Below are positions 1-7,965 of a stretch of DNA of 60,870 nucleotides, piece after piece. Each line of letters begins with the position of its first letter. Within the stretch, counting starts at the first letter, position 1. Under the pieces are notes generated by a model, which was not told the origin of the DNA, ran no database searches, and was given only the letters and a program-made list of their open reading frames with translations. Both the position numbers and the translations under genes were made by a program. This DNA comes from CAYVUB01 sp964454675. Its GTDB lineage: Bacteria; Bacteroidota; Bacteroidia; Flavobacteriales; Flavobacteriaceae. The DNA lies in the NCBI GenBank assembly GCA_964454675.1, contig CAYVUB010000017.1, positions 1 to 60,870 of the forward strand, written 5' to 3'.

Positions 1-5
1 TTTTC

Positions 6-59
6 ACCGAGACTCATATTAAATTTATCATTTATAAATTACACATATAAAGTCTCGGT
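6..59. other. Inverted repeat at window edge
   Basis: A 9-bp arm (accgagact, 6-14) is repeated in inverted form at 51-59 with a 36-nt AT-rich interval, and the second arm is followed by ctttt. It could be the terminator of a gene lying before the window, but the loop is long and no gene is visible to its left. Confidence 0.25.
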
Positions 60-204
60 CTTTTCGCTAAAAAAGAAATAAAACCAGTTTTGATATGTAT
101 AAGTTGCTGTCGTTTTCATATTTGAAAAAGCTAAAGTAATTAATTAATTGAAAAAACAAAGTTTTTTTTAATTTCTTTTGATAATATATCGTTTGCGTAA
201 TGCG

Positions 205-232
205 TTGAGATGTACAATAATGTGTATTTTTG
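205..232 (+). promoter_or_regulatory. Candidate flavobacterial promoter of gldA
   Basis: TTG at 205-207, 17 nt, then TATTTTTG at 225-232 match the flavobacterial -33/-7 consensus TTG-N17-23-TAnnTTTG. The predicted start falls about 12 nt before the gldA ATG at 252, so the leader would be very short. Confidence 0.5.
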
Positions 233-251
233 AATAAATTTTAATATAAGT

Positions 252-1145
252 ATGTCAATATCGGTCAGTAATATTTCAAAAGTGTATGGCGAACAAAAAG
301 CCTTAAACAACGTATCTTTCAGTATTAATAAAGGTGAAATAGTGGGGTTTTTAGGACCAAACGGCGCAGGAAAATCGACCATGATGAAAATTTTGACCAC
401 GTATATTGAAGCTACCGAAGGTTCTGCAAAAGTGAACGATTTTAATGTGACGGATAATGCGCAACAGGTTCAAAAACACGTTGGCTACCTGCCGGAACAC
501 AATCCGTTGTATCTGGATATGTATGTAAAAGAATATTTAGGTTTTAATGCCGATGTTTACAAAGTTTCAAAATCCCGCATTGAAGAGGTGATAACACTCA
601 CGGGGTTAACACCCGAAGCACATAAAACCATCGGGCAGCTTTCAAAAGGTTACCGGCAGCGTGTAGGACTTGCAAACGCCTTACTGCATAATCCGGATGT
701 GTTGATTTTGGATGAGCCAACCACAGGTTTAGACCCAAATCAGTTGGTGGATATCCGGCATTTGATAAAAACTATCGGAAAGGAAAAAACCGTGTTTTTG
801 TCCACGCACATCATGCAGGAAGTTGAAGCCATCTGCGACCGTGTGATCATCATTAATAAAGGCGAAATAGTTGCCGATAAAAAGCTGAAAGACCTAAAAG
901 CCGACCAAGTACAAATCATCGAAGTAGAGTTTGATTACCGGGTAGAAAATGTGCTTTTGGAACGATTAAAACATGTAACCGAAGTAAAAAACACCCACGA
1001 CTTTATGTACGAACTGACATTTGCAACCAAAGAAGATATGCGTCCAATGGTGTTTGACTTTGCACACGACAACGAATTAAAAATTTTACAGCTCAACCAA
1101 AAAAACAAAAACCTCGAAAGCCTGTTTCGGGAATTGACAAATTAA
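252..1145 (+). CDS. gldA: Gliding-motility ABC transporter ATP-binding protein GldA
   Basis: Cytoplasmic ATPase of the GldA-GldFG ABC transporter of Bacteroidota, needed for gliding in Flavobacterium johnsoniae. The 297-residue protein has Walker A GPNGAGKST (residues 35-43), signature LSKGYRQR (130-137), Walker B LILDEP (151-156), and an H-loop histidine in STHI near 188. The C-terminal third (about 210-297) is the GldA-type extension rather than a second ATPase domain. The start (MSISVSNISKVYG) fits the family. gldF and gldG are not adjacent, as expected, since gldA is commonly unlinked to them. The downstream neighbour is convergent. General DRA-type ABC ATPases look similar, so the gliding role rests on family resemblance and the flavobacterial context. 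Confidence 0.85.
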   Translation: MSISVSNISKVYGEQKALNNVSFSINKGEIVGFLGPNGAGKSTMMKILTTYIEATEGSAKVNDFNVTDNAQQVQKHVGYLPEHNPLYLDMYVKEYLGFNADVYKVSKSRIEEVITLTGLTPEAHKTIGQLSKGYRQRVGLANALLHNPDVLILDEPTTGLDPNQLVDIRHLIKTIGKEKTVFLSTHIMQEVEAICDRVIIINKGEIVADKKLKDLKADQVQIIEVEFDYRVENVLLERLKHVTEVKNTHDFMYELTFATKEDMRPMVFDFAHDNELKILQLNQKNKNLESLFRELTN

Positions 1146-1194
1146 CTCAAACTATCAAATTAATTCCCTTTTACAAAACAGAATTTCAATCTTT

Positions 1195-2235
1195 TTACGT
1201 TGCCGGATTTGGCAGCTCTTTGTGAACCGCTTCTATAGCTTCCATAATTTCGGAACTCAAGGTTACATCAATACTGTCTATATTTTCTTTTAACTGTGCC
1301 ATTGTGGTGGCTCCTATAATGGTATTTGATACAAACGGCTGTTGGGTTACAAATGCCAGTGACAGTTGTGCGGCAGAGATGCCATAATCATCCGCAATTT
1401 TCATATAGCGTTTTGCAGCTTCCGTACATTGTTTGCTGCTGTATCTTGAAAACCTCGGAAACAGATTAAGTCTGGAATTGCCGGCTGCCGTGCCTTTTAC
1501 ATACTTGCCCGACAATACCCCAAAAGCCATAGGCGAATAAGCAAGAAGCCCAATGTTTTCTCTTATGGCTATTTCTGCCAAATCGCCTTCAAAAGTTCTG
1601 TTTAACAGCGAATACGCATTTTGAATGGTAATCATTTTTGGAAGGTTGTGGTGTTTAGCTTCTTCCATATAACGCATGGTTCCCCAGGCTTTTTCGTTAG
1701 AAATCCCAATGTGGCGTACTTTCCCGTCTTTGATAATCTTGTCAAGAGCTTGTAGTACCTGATGAAAATTATCCTGCCAGAAATCTTCTGTACTATGTTT
1801 ATAATCTCTTATCCCAAAAGTGTTGGTAATACGTTCCGGCCAATGTATTTGATACAAATCAACATAATCTGTTTGAAGGCGCTTCAGCTCCATTTCAATT
1901 GCCTGCGTTATGACGCCCGGGCTAAGACCTTCTGTCCTGATATGCGCCGTATAATCACTTGAACGACCAATAATTTTACTTGCCAAAACAATTTTATCTC
2001 GGTTGCCTGTTTTTTGCAGCCAGTTACCAATAATTTTACTCGTTGCGCCTTGTGTTTCAGGTTTTGCCGGTACGGGATATAATTCTGCTGTATCAAAAAA
2101 ATTAATGCCTTGTTCCAGAGCATAATCCATTTGTGCAAACCCTTCGTCCTGCGTGTTTTGATTGCCCCAAGTCATCGTGCCAAGGCAAAGTTTACTTACT
2201 TTAATATCGGTATTGGGCAGTGTGGTATATATCAT
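1195..2235 (-). CDS. Aldo/keto reductase (Tas-like)
   Basis: NADPH-dependent oxidoreductase with a TIM-barrel fold, acting on carbonyl substrates; the substrate is unknown. Visible AKR features are LCLGTMTWG near the N terminus, FFDTAELYP with the catalytic Asp and Tyr, the catalytic Lys in LASKIIGRS, and QIHWPER with the active-site His. The insert after the Tyr and the overall length (346 aa) resemble E. coli Tas. I start at the second Met (2235), giving MIYTTLPNTDIKVSKLCLG. An earlier in-frame ATG at 2244 lies inside a REP-like hairpin and is probably fortuitous. It is a single gene, convergent with gldA and with no obvious partner. Confidence 0.85.
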   Translation of the reverse strand: MIYTTLPNTDIKVSKLCLGTMTWGNQNTQDEGFAQMDYALEQGINFFDTAELYPVPAKPETQGATSKIIGNWLQKTGNRDKIVLASKIIGRSSDYTAHIRTEGLSPGVITQAIEMELKRLQTDYVDLYQIHWPERITNTFGIRDYKHSTEDFWQDNFHQVLQALDKIIKDGKVRHIGISNEKAWGTMRYMEEAKHHNLPKMITIQNAYSLLNRTFEGDLAEIAIRENIGLLAYSPMAFGVLSGKYVKGTAAGNSRLNLFPRFSRYSSKQCTEAAKRYMKIADDYGISAAQLSLAFVTQQPFVSNTIIGATTMAQLKENIDSIDVTLSSEIMEAIEAVHKELPNPAT

Positions 2236-2242
2236 AGTGGTC

Positions 2243-2262
2243 ATTCCCGCGCAGGCGGGAAT
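2243..2262. repeat. REP-like hairpin (copy 1)
   Basis: Perfect 8-bp inverted repeat attcccgc / gcgggaat with a 4-nt loop, followed by ctcg. It shares the GGGAATCTCG tail with the hairpin at 39432-39450. It overlaps the first possible ATG of the aldo/keto reductase. Confidence 0.6.
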
Positions 2263-2281
2263 CTCGTGTTAATGAAGTGAT

Positions 2282-3241
2282 TTAAATATCATTTAAAAGC
2301 TTTGAAATCTCATCCAGTTTAGGTGTCAAAATCACTTCTATGCGTCGGTTTTTTGCTTTGCCTTCGGGCGTGTCATTGGTAGCAACCGGTGCATATTCGC
2401 CACGACCGGCAGCTGTTAAATTTTCAGGATTAATAGCAGCATTTTCTCTTAAAATATGTACTATGGCTGTAGCACGTTTGGTCGATAAATCCCAATTACC
2501 GCTAAGCTGGTCGTTGCCTTTGTAAGGCACGTTATCGGTATGTCCTTCAATAAGAATAGCAATATCGGGGTTTTCTGCCAACACGTTTCCTAACTGGTTT
2601 ACAGCTTCTCGACCGTTGGTGCCAACTGCCCAGCTTCCGGATTGGAACAACAGTTTGTTTTCCATAGACACATATACTTTTCCGTCACGCTGTTCTACCG
2701 TTAAGCCTTTGCCTTCAAAATTTGTCAATGCTTTTGATATAGCGTCTTTTAATTTTGTCATGGCAGCATCTTTTGAGGCAATGACATTTTCAAGTTCGGC
2801 TACACGCTGCGAGCGGGCATCCAGCTCTTTCTTAAGATTGTTTAAACGTTCGTTTTCGGCGGCAAGCGCTTGTTCTTTGGCTTCAAGCTGTGCCAGAAGT
2901 TCGCGGTTTTTCTTGGCGTTTTCTGCAATAGATGCCGAACTGTTTTTTTCCAGCGCATCATAAGAAATTTTTAAATTATCATAAGCCGATTTTGATGCGT
3001 CATAATCCGATTGCAGCTGGTTGCGTTGTGCCACGGCATCGTCATACGATTTTTGAAGTTTTGCCAAATCGTTTTGTGATGCCTGCAAAGCCTTTGTAAT
3101 ATCTTTATTTTCATCAGAAATTTGACGGTTTTCCTTTCTTAAAGCAGCATATCTGTTTTCAAGATCTGTATAGATTTTTTTAGAAACGCACGACGTTGTA
3201 AGTGTAAGTGCTAATGCTATTAATGACAATTTTTTAATCAT
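2282..3241 (-). CDS. OmpA-family lipoprotein with coiled-coil stalk
   Basis: Envelope lipoprotein expected to bind peptidoglycan. A lipoprotein signal ends at Cys18 (LTLTTSC). Residues about 20-175 are a long charged coiled coil rich in Lys, Glu, Ala and Gln. Residues about 190-315 form an OmpA-like domain with LFQSGSWAV, LIEGHTDNVP, LSTKRATAIV and AKNRRIEVIL, the usual diaminopimelate-binding region. Total length is 319 aa. The start is MIKKLSLIALALTL. The gene is on the same strand as xth and the aldo/keto reductase but separated from each by short repeat-bearing spacers, so co-transcription is uncertain. Confidence 0.85.
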   Translation of the reverse strand: MIKKLSLIALALTLTTSCVSKKIYTDLENRYAALRKENRQISDENKDITKALQASQNDLAKLQKSYDDAVAQRNQLQSDYDASKSAYDNLKISYDALEKNSSASIAENAKKNRELLAQLEAKEQALAAENERLNNLKKELDARSQRVAELENVIASKDAAMTKLKDAISKALTNFEGKGLTVEQRDGKVYVSMENKLLFQSGSWAVGTNGREAVNQLGNVLAENPDIAILIEGHTDNVPYKGNDQLSGNWDLSTKRATAIVHILRENAAINPENLTAAGRGEYAPVATNDTPEGKAKNRRIEVILTPKLDEISKLLNDI

Positions 3242-3274
3242 GATTTTTTATGTTTGTTGTTTATTGTTAAATGA

Positions 3275-3303
3275 AACTGCAACTGTGACTGAATACTGAA
3301 TAC
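3275..3303. repeat. Short tandem array, ACTG-based units
   Basis: Successive units actgca, actgtg, actgaat, actgaat, act run from the intergenic region to the last base of xth. This is one of several short (6-8 nt) tandem arrays between genes in this window. Confidence 0.5.
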
Positions 3304-4067
3304 TAATCCTCAATTTCTACCAAAATAGGACAATGATCGCTGTGTACGGCATCTGCCAGTATAACGCTGCGTTTCAGTTTTTCTTGTAAAGGTTGGCTTA
3401 CCATAGCATAATCCAGCCGCCAACCTTTATTGTTAGTCCTGGCATTGGCTCTGTAACTCCACCATGTGTAATTGTGCGGTTCATTGTTGAATTGCCGGAA
3501 CGAATCAATAAATCCGTTGTTTATAAAACTTCCAATCCATTTGCGTTCAACCGGTAAAAATCCCGAAACATTTGATAAGCCTTTCGGGTTATGAATATCA
3601 ATTTCTTCGTGGCAAATATTATAATCGCCGCAAATAATGAGGTTAGGAATCGTTTGTTTTAATCCGTTAATATAGTCTTGAAACATATCCATATAATCAA
3701 ACTTGTGCTGCAAGCGGTCATCGTTAGTTCCTGATGGCAAATACAAGCTCATCACCGAAAAATGGTCAAAATCGGCACGAAGATTTCTGCCTTCATAATC
3801 CATAGAGGCAATGCCTGTGCCGTATTCAACGTGATTAGGTTTTATTTTACTAAGGATGGCAACACCGCTATACCCTTTTTTTTGTGCCGAAAACCAATAG
3901 TTATAAGTGTAGCCTGCATTTTCAAAAACGGTCATATCCAGTTGCTCTTCCAGTGCCTTGATTTCCTGTAAACAGATAACATCGGGATTGGCGTTTTTAA
4001 GCCAATCTATAAAGCCTTTGCTAAGTGCCGAGCGTATGCCGTTGACATTGTAAGAAATGATTTTCAT
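3303..4067 (-). CDS. xth: Exodeoxyribonuclease III
   Basis: AP endonuclease and 3'-5' exonuclease of base-excision repair; cytoplasmic and metal-dependent. The 254-residue protein has the exonuclease III/AP endonuclease fold signatures: NVNGIRSA at the N terminus, PDVICLQEIKA with the metal-binding Glu, the GDYNI catalytic Asp/Asn pair, a WWSYR segment, RLDYAMVS, and the terminal HSDHCPI with the catalytic Asp-His. Length fits the short XthA class. The ATG at 4067 is the only sensible start (MKIISYNVNGIRSA). A 61-bp spacer without a clear terminator separates it from the lipoprotein upstream. Confidence 0.92.
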   Translation of the reverse strand: MKIISYNVNGIRSALSKGFIDWLKNANPDVICLQEIKALEEQLDMTVFENAGYTYNYWFSAQKKGYSGVAILSKIKPNHVEYGTGIASMDYEGRNLRADFDHFSVMSLYLPSGTNDDRLQHKFDYMDMFQDYINGLKQTIPNLIICGDYNICHEEIDIHNPKGLSNVSGFLPVERKWIGSFINNGFIDSFRQFNNEPHNYTWWSYRANARTNNKGWRLDYAMVSQPLQEKLKRSVILADAVHSDHCPILVEIED

Positions 4068-4128
4068 GTAGTAGTTTTAAGCTGAAATATTTTCTGCTAA
4101 AATAAGAAAAGTCCTGTTTTAATCCTGA

Positions 4129-4554
4129 TCAATTGGTAATAATCAAAGTATTTCCGGAAACATCCACGCGGTATTCTTTAAGTCCGCATCGCAGGTTACC
4201 GTTATTCATAGGTTGTCCGGTAAGAAAATTATATTCATTGGCATCGGCACAACCACATATACCGTTAATACCACTAATAGTTAATATAGAACATGCTCCA
4301 AACTCATGATTTGGGTCTGCCGCATCAAAAGCCCTGTAACCACTGCCTACGTTGTTTACTACAATACCGCCGTTGCCAAAATTGGCAATATAAACAGGAT
4401 TGTTAGGGTATTGCAATATACTGTATTGTGGTAAATTCATATTAACGTTAACGTTTACACCAAGGTTAAGCAAAAAGCGGCAGTTGTTATCATCATTTCT
4501 TTTACTGCATGCAAACAACAGCAATACCGAAAGCCCAAATAAATACTTCTTCAT
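4129..4554 (-). CDS. Small hypothetical lipoprotein
   Basis: Not recognised. From the ATG at 4554 the protein is 141 aa, with a lipoprotein signal ending at Cys16 (LLLFACS) followed by a polar RNDDNN stretch, as expected for an envelope lipoprotein. The mature part has two further Cys-containing segments (FGACSIL, GICGCAD, LRCGLKEY) and ends in a beta-rich tail. I rejected the longer start at 4638 because the signal sequence would then be internal. The Cys-rich pattern (GACS, CGC, C) loosely recalls Rieske-like proteins, but the CxH motifs are missing, so no function is assigned. Confidence 0.65.
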   Translation of the reverse strand: MKKYLFGLSVLLLFACSKRNDDNNCRFLLNLGVNVNVNMNLPQYSILQYPNNPVYIANFGNGGIVVNNVGSGYRAFDAADPNHEFGACSILTISGINGICGCADANEYNFLTGQPMNNGNLRCGLKEYRVDVSGNTLIITN

Positions 4555-4645
4555 ACAATCTTTAAAATAGAAACGCAATTTACAACAAATATGATATTCA
4601 TTTTGTTTAATTTTTTTAGGATTCATCAAAAAAAACATAAATGAG

Positions 4646-4673
4646 TTGTTTATATAATAATTTTGTATCTTTG
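4646..4673 (+). promoter_or_regulatory. Promoter upstream of greA
   Basis: TTG (4646-4648), a 17-nt spacer, then TATCTTTG (4666-4673): an exact match to the flavobacterial consensus. A second overlapping -7 element TAATTTTG lies at 4658-4665. Confidence 0.65.
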
Positions 4674-4679
4674 TTGGAT

Positions 4680-4699
4680 AATCCCGTGAAAGCGGGATT
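4680..4699 (+). repeat. REP-like hairpin in greA leader
   Basis: aatcccg / cgggatt arms with a G:U extension close on a GAAA tetraloop, followed by a T run. It resembles the 39432-39450 hairpin (same loop) but starts at the predicted transcription start, so it may be a 5'-protective stem or a short attenuating terminator. Confidence 0.45.
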
Positions 4700-4798
4700 T
4701 TTTCTATTTATACCGCCATACTAAAGAATCTGTTTAGATTTTGTTTTTGAGATTTATTATTGAAAAATTTTTGAGCAAGAGTAAGTAACCTTGTATAA

Positions 4799-4813
4799 AA
4801 TAGCAGTGCTATT
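4799..4813. promoter_or_regulatory. 15-bp palindrome, possible operator
   Basis: AATAGCA-G-TGCTATT is a perfect inverted repeat around one base. It is extended by gtat at 4793 and atac at 4814-4817. A one-base centre fits a protein-binding site better than an RNA hairpin. No regulator is identified. Confidence 0.35.
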
Positions 4814-4923
4814 ATACAACATTTAATCCCGAAAAACGGGACAGCCAAAAACCATAAAACCCAATAAATAAAACTTTAAAACAGATTTTGAATGAGATGG
4901 CTTTTTTTTTAAACAAAGAAATT

Positions 4924-5400
4924 ATGAGTAAAGTATCTTATTACACTGCCGAAGGATTAAAAAAATTGAGAGATGAATTGAATCAACTCAAGGATGTTGA
5001 ACGCCCAAAAGCATCGCAAGCTATTGCCGAAGCCAGAGATAAAGGCGATTTGAGCGAAAATGCAGAATATGATGCTGCCAAAGAGGCACAAGGCATGCTT
5101 GAAATGAAAATTTCAAAGCTTGAAGAAACTCTGGCAAATGCCCGCTTAATTGACGAGTCGCAACTGGATCAAAGTAAAGTATTAGTACTTTCAAAAGTGC
5201 GCATTAAAAACCAATCAAACGGTATGGAAATGACCTACACGCTGGTTGCCGACGGAGAAGCCGATTTGGCATCGGGTAAAATATCTGTCAATTCACCAAT
5301 TGGCAAAGGATTGCTGGGCAAATCTGTTGGAGAAGTTGCAGACATACAGGTGCCAAACGGCGTGATAAAATTTGATATTCTTGAAATTTCAAGAGAATAA
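4924..5400 (+). CDS. greA: Transcription elongation factor GreA
   Basis: Rescues backtracked RNA polymerase by stimulating transcript cleavage through the secondary channel. From ATG 4924 the protein is 158 aa (MSKVSYYTAEGLKKL), the usual start and length. Residues 1-75 form the antiparallel coiled coil with the tip acidic motif DLSENAEYDAAKE, whose Asp and Glu coordinate the catalytic Mg. Residues about 80-158 form the FKBP-like C-terminal domain (SPIGKGLLGKSVGE). An in-frame ATG at 4888 would add 12 residues not found in the family. It is monocistronic, between its own promoter and a strong terminator. Confidence 0.95.
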   Translation: MSKVSYYTAEGLKKLRDELNQLKDVERPKASQAIAEARDKGDLSENAEYDAAKEAQGMLEMKISKLEETLANARLIDESQLDQSKVLVLSKVRIKNQSNGMEMTYTLVADGEADLASGKISVNSPIGKGLLGKSVGEVADIQVPNGVIKFDILEISRE

Positions 5401-5420
5401 ACATCTAATAAAAGTATATA

Positions 5421-5459
5421 AAAGCGTTACCGGTGTTGTGTACAGGTAACGCTTTTTTT
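5421..5459 (+). terminator. Intrinsic terminator of greA
   Basis: Perfect 11-bp stem aaagcgttacc / ggtaacgcttt (5421-5431, 5445-5455) with a 13-nt loop and a T tract to 5459, beginning 20 nt after the greA stop. Confidence 0.9.
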
Positions 5460-5559
5460 ATTCAATTTTCTTTATATATTTACAAACGTCTTCAATATTT
5501 AAGGCTTCAAGTCTTTGTTCTTGATTCTTATAGCGAAGCGGTCTAAACTCATAATATAT

Positions 5560-5949
5560 ATGGCATCCATTTTCACAAAAATTATTTCGGGCGAAATACC
5601 GGCTTACAAAGTAGCAGAAACCAAAGATTTTTTGGCATTTTTAGACATTAACCCCAATGCAAAAGGACATACGCTCTGCATTCCGAAGATTGAAACAGAC
5701 AAACTTTTTGATTTGGATGAAACCACTTACACCGCATTAATGGAATTTTCAAGAAACGTTGCCATTGCCATTGAAAAAGCCATACCGTGCAAGCGTGTCG
5801 GGATGACCGTTATAGGGCTCGAAGTACCACATGTTCACGTACATTTGATTCCGTTGAATACTATGGACGATGCCCGGTTTATTAAAAAAGAACGTTTTAC
5901 TAAAGACGAATTTGAAGCCATTGCAAAACGTATTGCCGAGCGTCTTTAA
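5560..5949 (+). CDS. HIT-family nucleotide-binding protein
   Basis: Small nucleotide hydrolase or transferase of the histidine-triad superfamily (HINT branch); the physiological substrate is unknown. From ATG 5560 it is 129 aa, starting MASIFTKIISGEIPAYKV, the family's usual opening. The catalytic triad motif is HVHVHLIP at residues 91-97, preceded by VIGLEVP. The ORF opens further upstream at 5515, but those 15 residues do not resemble family members. Its TAA overlaps the stop of the convergent gene at 5946-5949. Located between greA and the zinc-ribbon gene, with no operon partner. Confidence 0.9.
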   Translation: MASIFTKIISGEIPAYKVAETKDFLAFLDINPNAKGHTLCIPKIETDKLFDLDETTYTALMEFSRNVAIAIEKAIPCKRVGMTVIGLEVPHVHVHLIPLNTMDDARFIKKERFTKDEFEAIAKRIAERL

Positions 5950-6290
5950 TCTTTAAAAACAAAAAACAAAATTCCGCCCACAATAAGCACATTAAATAGT
6001 ATCAAAACCCAAGCCAGAGGTTTTAGCTTAAAAGATGTAGGTTTTGGTGTTGCTGCACGTTTTTGATAGTCAAAAACACGGTCTATATCATCAGTCCAAC
6101 GCTCCGGAAAAATTTCGTTTTCGCATACATTACAATACAATGCGGCTGTCGTATTTTTTGAAATGGCTTTATAAAGCACCGATTCTACAAACTTTTGCTT
6201 GAATGTAAGTTGCAATCCTTCACGCGAGTAACACTCCGGACAGTTGTTGTTTAATGAGACTTCTTTTAATGTAAAATATTTCGGTTCCAT
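5946..6290 (-). CDS. Zinc-ribbon-like membrane-anchored hypothetical protein
   Basis: Function unknown. The 114-residue protein has two cysteine pairs, CPEC (about residues 17-20) and CNVC (about 53-56), spaced as in a zinc ribbon, and one hydrophobic C-terminal segment (LAWVLILFNVLIVGGILFFVF, about 91-111). This predicts a small cytoplasmic zinc-binding head on a tail anchor. The gene is on the same strand as the sensor kinase at 6434-7585 and 143 bp downstream of it, separated by an inverted-repeat element. Similar small proteins are frequent in flavobacteria, but I know of no characterised member. Confidence 0.65.
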   Translation of the reverse strand: MEPKYFTLKEVSLNNNCPECYSREGLQLTFKQKFVESVLYKAISKNTTAALYCNVCENEIFPERWTDDIDRVFDYQKRAATPKPTSFKLKPLAWVLILFNVLIVGGILFFVFKD

Positions 6291-6306
6291 AAAAACGGTT
6301 GTTTAA

Positions 6307-6412
6307 CTGTAAAGTTACAGGTTGTTAAGCTGTTAAGTTGTTGGTCGTTAAGTTGAGTTCAAAAACTGCCTGTAATCTTCGACTTTACGACTTAACAACA
6401 AACAACTGACAA
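6307..6412. repeat. Inverted intergenic element with TGTTAAG octamers
   Basis: Contains a perfect hairpin ctgtaa-ag-ttacag (6307-6320), three tandem 8-mers of type TGTTAAGY/TGTTGGTC (6323-6346), and an oppositely oriented partner cgacttaacaaca (6388-6400). The arms aagttacagg and cctgtaatctt also pair across the element. It fills the space between two minus-strand genes. No coding capacity seen. Confidence 0.4.
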
Positions 6413-6433
6413 AAATAGGTAATGAACCTAATT

Positions 6434-7585
6434 TTATACTAATTTTAAGGATAGTTCCATCGTTGTCCCTTTTCCTGTTTCAGAATGTAACACTTTTATC
6501 CTTCCGTCGTGATAATCTTCTATAATACGTTTTGCAAGTGATAACCCCAAGCCCCAACCGCGTTTTTTGCTCGTAAACCCAGGTTCAAAAACTTTTTGAA
6601 ACTGCGATTTCGGGATGCCTTTACCGGTATCTGTCACATGAACTTTTACGTATTTTTCGGTTTTAAAAATCGTGATTTTCAATTTACCTTTACCTTTCAT
6701 GGCGTCGATGGCGTTTTTGACCAGATTTTCAATAGTCCAGCTGTACAACTGCCGGTTGAGATTTACAAAGATTTGGGTGTTTGGCGCAACAATTTTAAAG
6801 GCAATCAAATTACTGGATCGTGCTTTGAGATACTCGTAAGATTCTGTGGTTTCCTTAACAATGTCTGTTTTTTGAAGCGTTGGCACGGAGCCTATTTTAC
6901 TAAAACGGTCTGTAATGGTTTGCAACCTGTTGATGTCCTTTTCTATTTCTACTAAATACGAAGGGTTGACATTTTCTGAACGCAATATTTCGGTCCAGCC
7001 AACTAATGACGACAGCGGCGTGCCTATCTGATGCGCTGTTTCTTTTGCCATACCTGTCCAGAGTTTGTTTTGTGTGGCAATTTTTGAGCTTCGGTAAAAG
7101 AAATACGCCACAGCGCCAAACAAAAAGATAATAAGCAGCAATGCTAACGGGTAATACTTTAATTTGTTTATCAAAGGTGAGTTGCCGTAGTAAACAACAC
7201 TTTTTACTTCATCTTTATACCTTACCTCAATAGGTCTGTTTTCGTTTTCAAACTGCTTAATCAGTTTTTGTATATACAAGGAGTCTTTTGCTTTTTCTTC
7301 ATCAATATTGTTATGGTCAATACTACCGTCGTCATTAATCCGTATCATTGGTGTTGTGGTATTACTCTGGAGAATTTCGGGAACAAGTTCGCCAATATCT
7401 GTATCAAGCTCTATGTTTCTGTTAAGTTCCTTAAAAGCAAAAGTCCAGTTTTCCATTTTTGTACGTTCTTCGGCTTTAAAATTCTGAAAGAAAATATAAG
7501 TATTCCAAAGAATGGAAGAGATGATAAGAAACGATGCTACAATAATAATCCATCGTAATATATTTTGATTTATAGCAGTAAACAT
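6434..7585 (-). CDS. Membrane sensor histidine kinase
   Basis: Two-component sensor that autophosphorylates on His. From ATG 7585 the protein is 383 aa. A first membrane helix lies at about residues 10-30 (WIIIVASFLIISSIL), a periplasmic region at about 31-140, and a second helix at about 147-168 (PLALLLIIFLFGAVAYFFY). The HisKA H-box is AHQIGTPLSS, the N-box ENLVKNAIDAM, G1 VTDTGKGIP and G2 GWGLGLSLAKRI. The earlier in-frame start at 7624 adds 13 residues and is less likely. No response regulator is adjacent, so it is an orphan kinase. The signal is unknown. Confidence 0.85.
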   Translation of the reverse strand: MFTAINQNILRWIIIVASFLIISSILWNTYIFFQNFKAEERTKMENWTFAFKELNRNIELDTDIGELVPEILQSNTTTPMIRINDDGSIDHNNIDEEKAKDSLYIQKLIKQFENENRPIEVRYKDEVKSVVYYGNSPLINKLKYYPLALLLIIFLFGAVAYFFYRSSKIATQNKLWTGMAKETAHQIGTPLSSLVGWTEILRSENVNPSYLVEIEKDINRLQTITDRFSKIGSVPTLQKTDIVKETTESYEYLKARSSNLIAFKIVAPNTQIFVNLNRQLYSWTIENLVKNAIDAMKGKGKLKITIFKTEKYVKVHVTDTGKGIPKSQFQKVFEPGFTSKKRGWGLGLSLAKRIIEDYHDGRIKVLHSETGKGTTMELSLKLV

Positions 7586-7965
7586 CAACAGGTTTTTGAT
7601 TTTAAATATACTGTAAATTCTCAATATCCGGGAATTTTTTAATTTTTTAAAATTAATTTATAACACATTTCTATTTCCTTCACAATTGCATTTAATTGGG
7701 CTTCATGGCGATACATTAATTGTTTTTACCCTTTTATATCGTTCAAAATGACCTTGAGACTATGTGTCTTGTGAAATAATAAAATATTAACATTATTTTT
7801 TATTTTATTTGTTAAATTGCGACCTTATTATCATAAAATCAATTAATGGTATAGTATATTATTTTTTATTTCTTATTATTGCAGAGTATATAAAAGTTGT
7901 ACTTTATATTATTAATATTTAACACAAAACCTAAAAATAAACTTATTAAACTTTAAAAATTAACA
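7586..7965. other. AT-rich intergenic region between divergent sensor kinase and exbB
   Basis: About 380 bp, very AT-rich. I find no ORF with family character and no exact TTG-N17-23-TAnnTTTG promoter. The nearest match is ttaaattg around 7812, one base short of the -7 consensus. It must contain the start signals for the exbB operon and probably the kinase. Confidence 0.5.

Larger units (their letters stand above)
4555..4923. other. Non-coding region between lipoprotein and greA
   Basis: No convincing gene. It holds a strong plus-strand promoter (4646-4673), a hairpin at the expected transcription start (4680-4699), an odd-centred palindrome (4799-4813) and a small hairpin tcccg-aaaaa-cggga (4827-4841). 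This would give greA a leader of roughly 240 nt. Confidence 0.6.

Noticed and set aside
140..400. Minus-strand ORF of 86 codons over the gldA 5' end
   Set aside because: It is the shadow of gldA (its start is antisense to the Walker A region) and runs through the gldA promoter.
2616..2963. Plus-strand ORF of 115 codons opposite the OmpA-type lipoprotein
   Set aside because: Ser/Phe/Ala-rich translation typical of the antisense of a Glu/Lys/Ala coiled coil.
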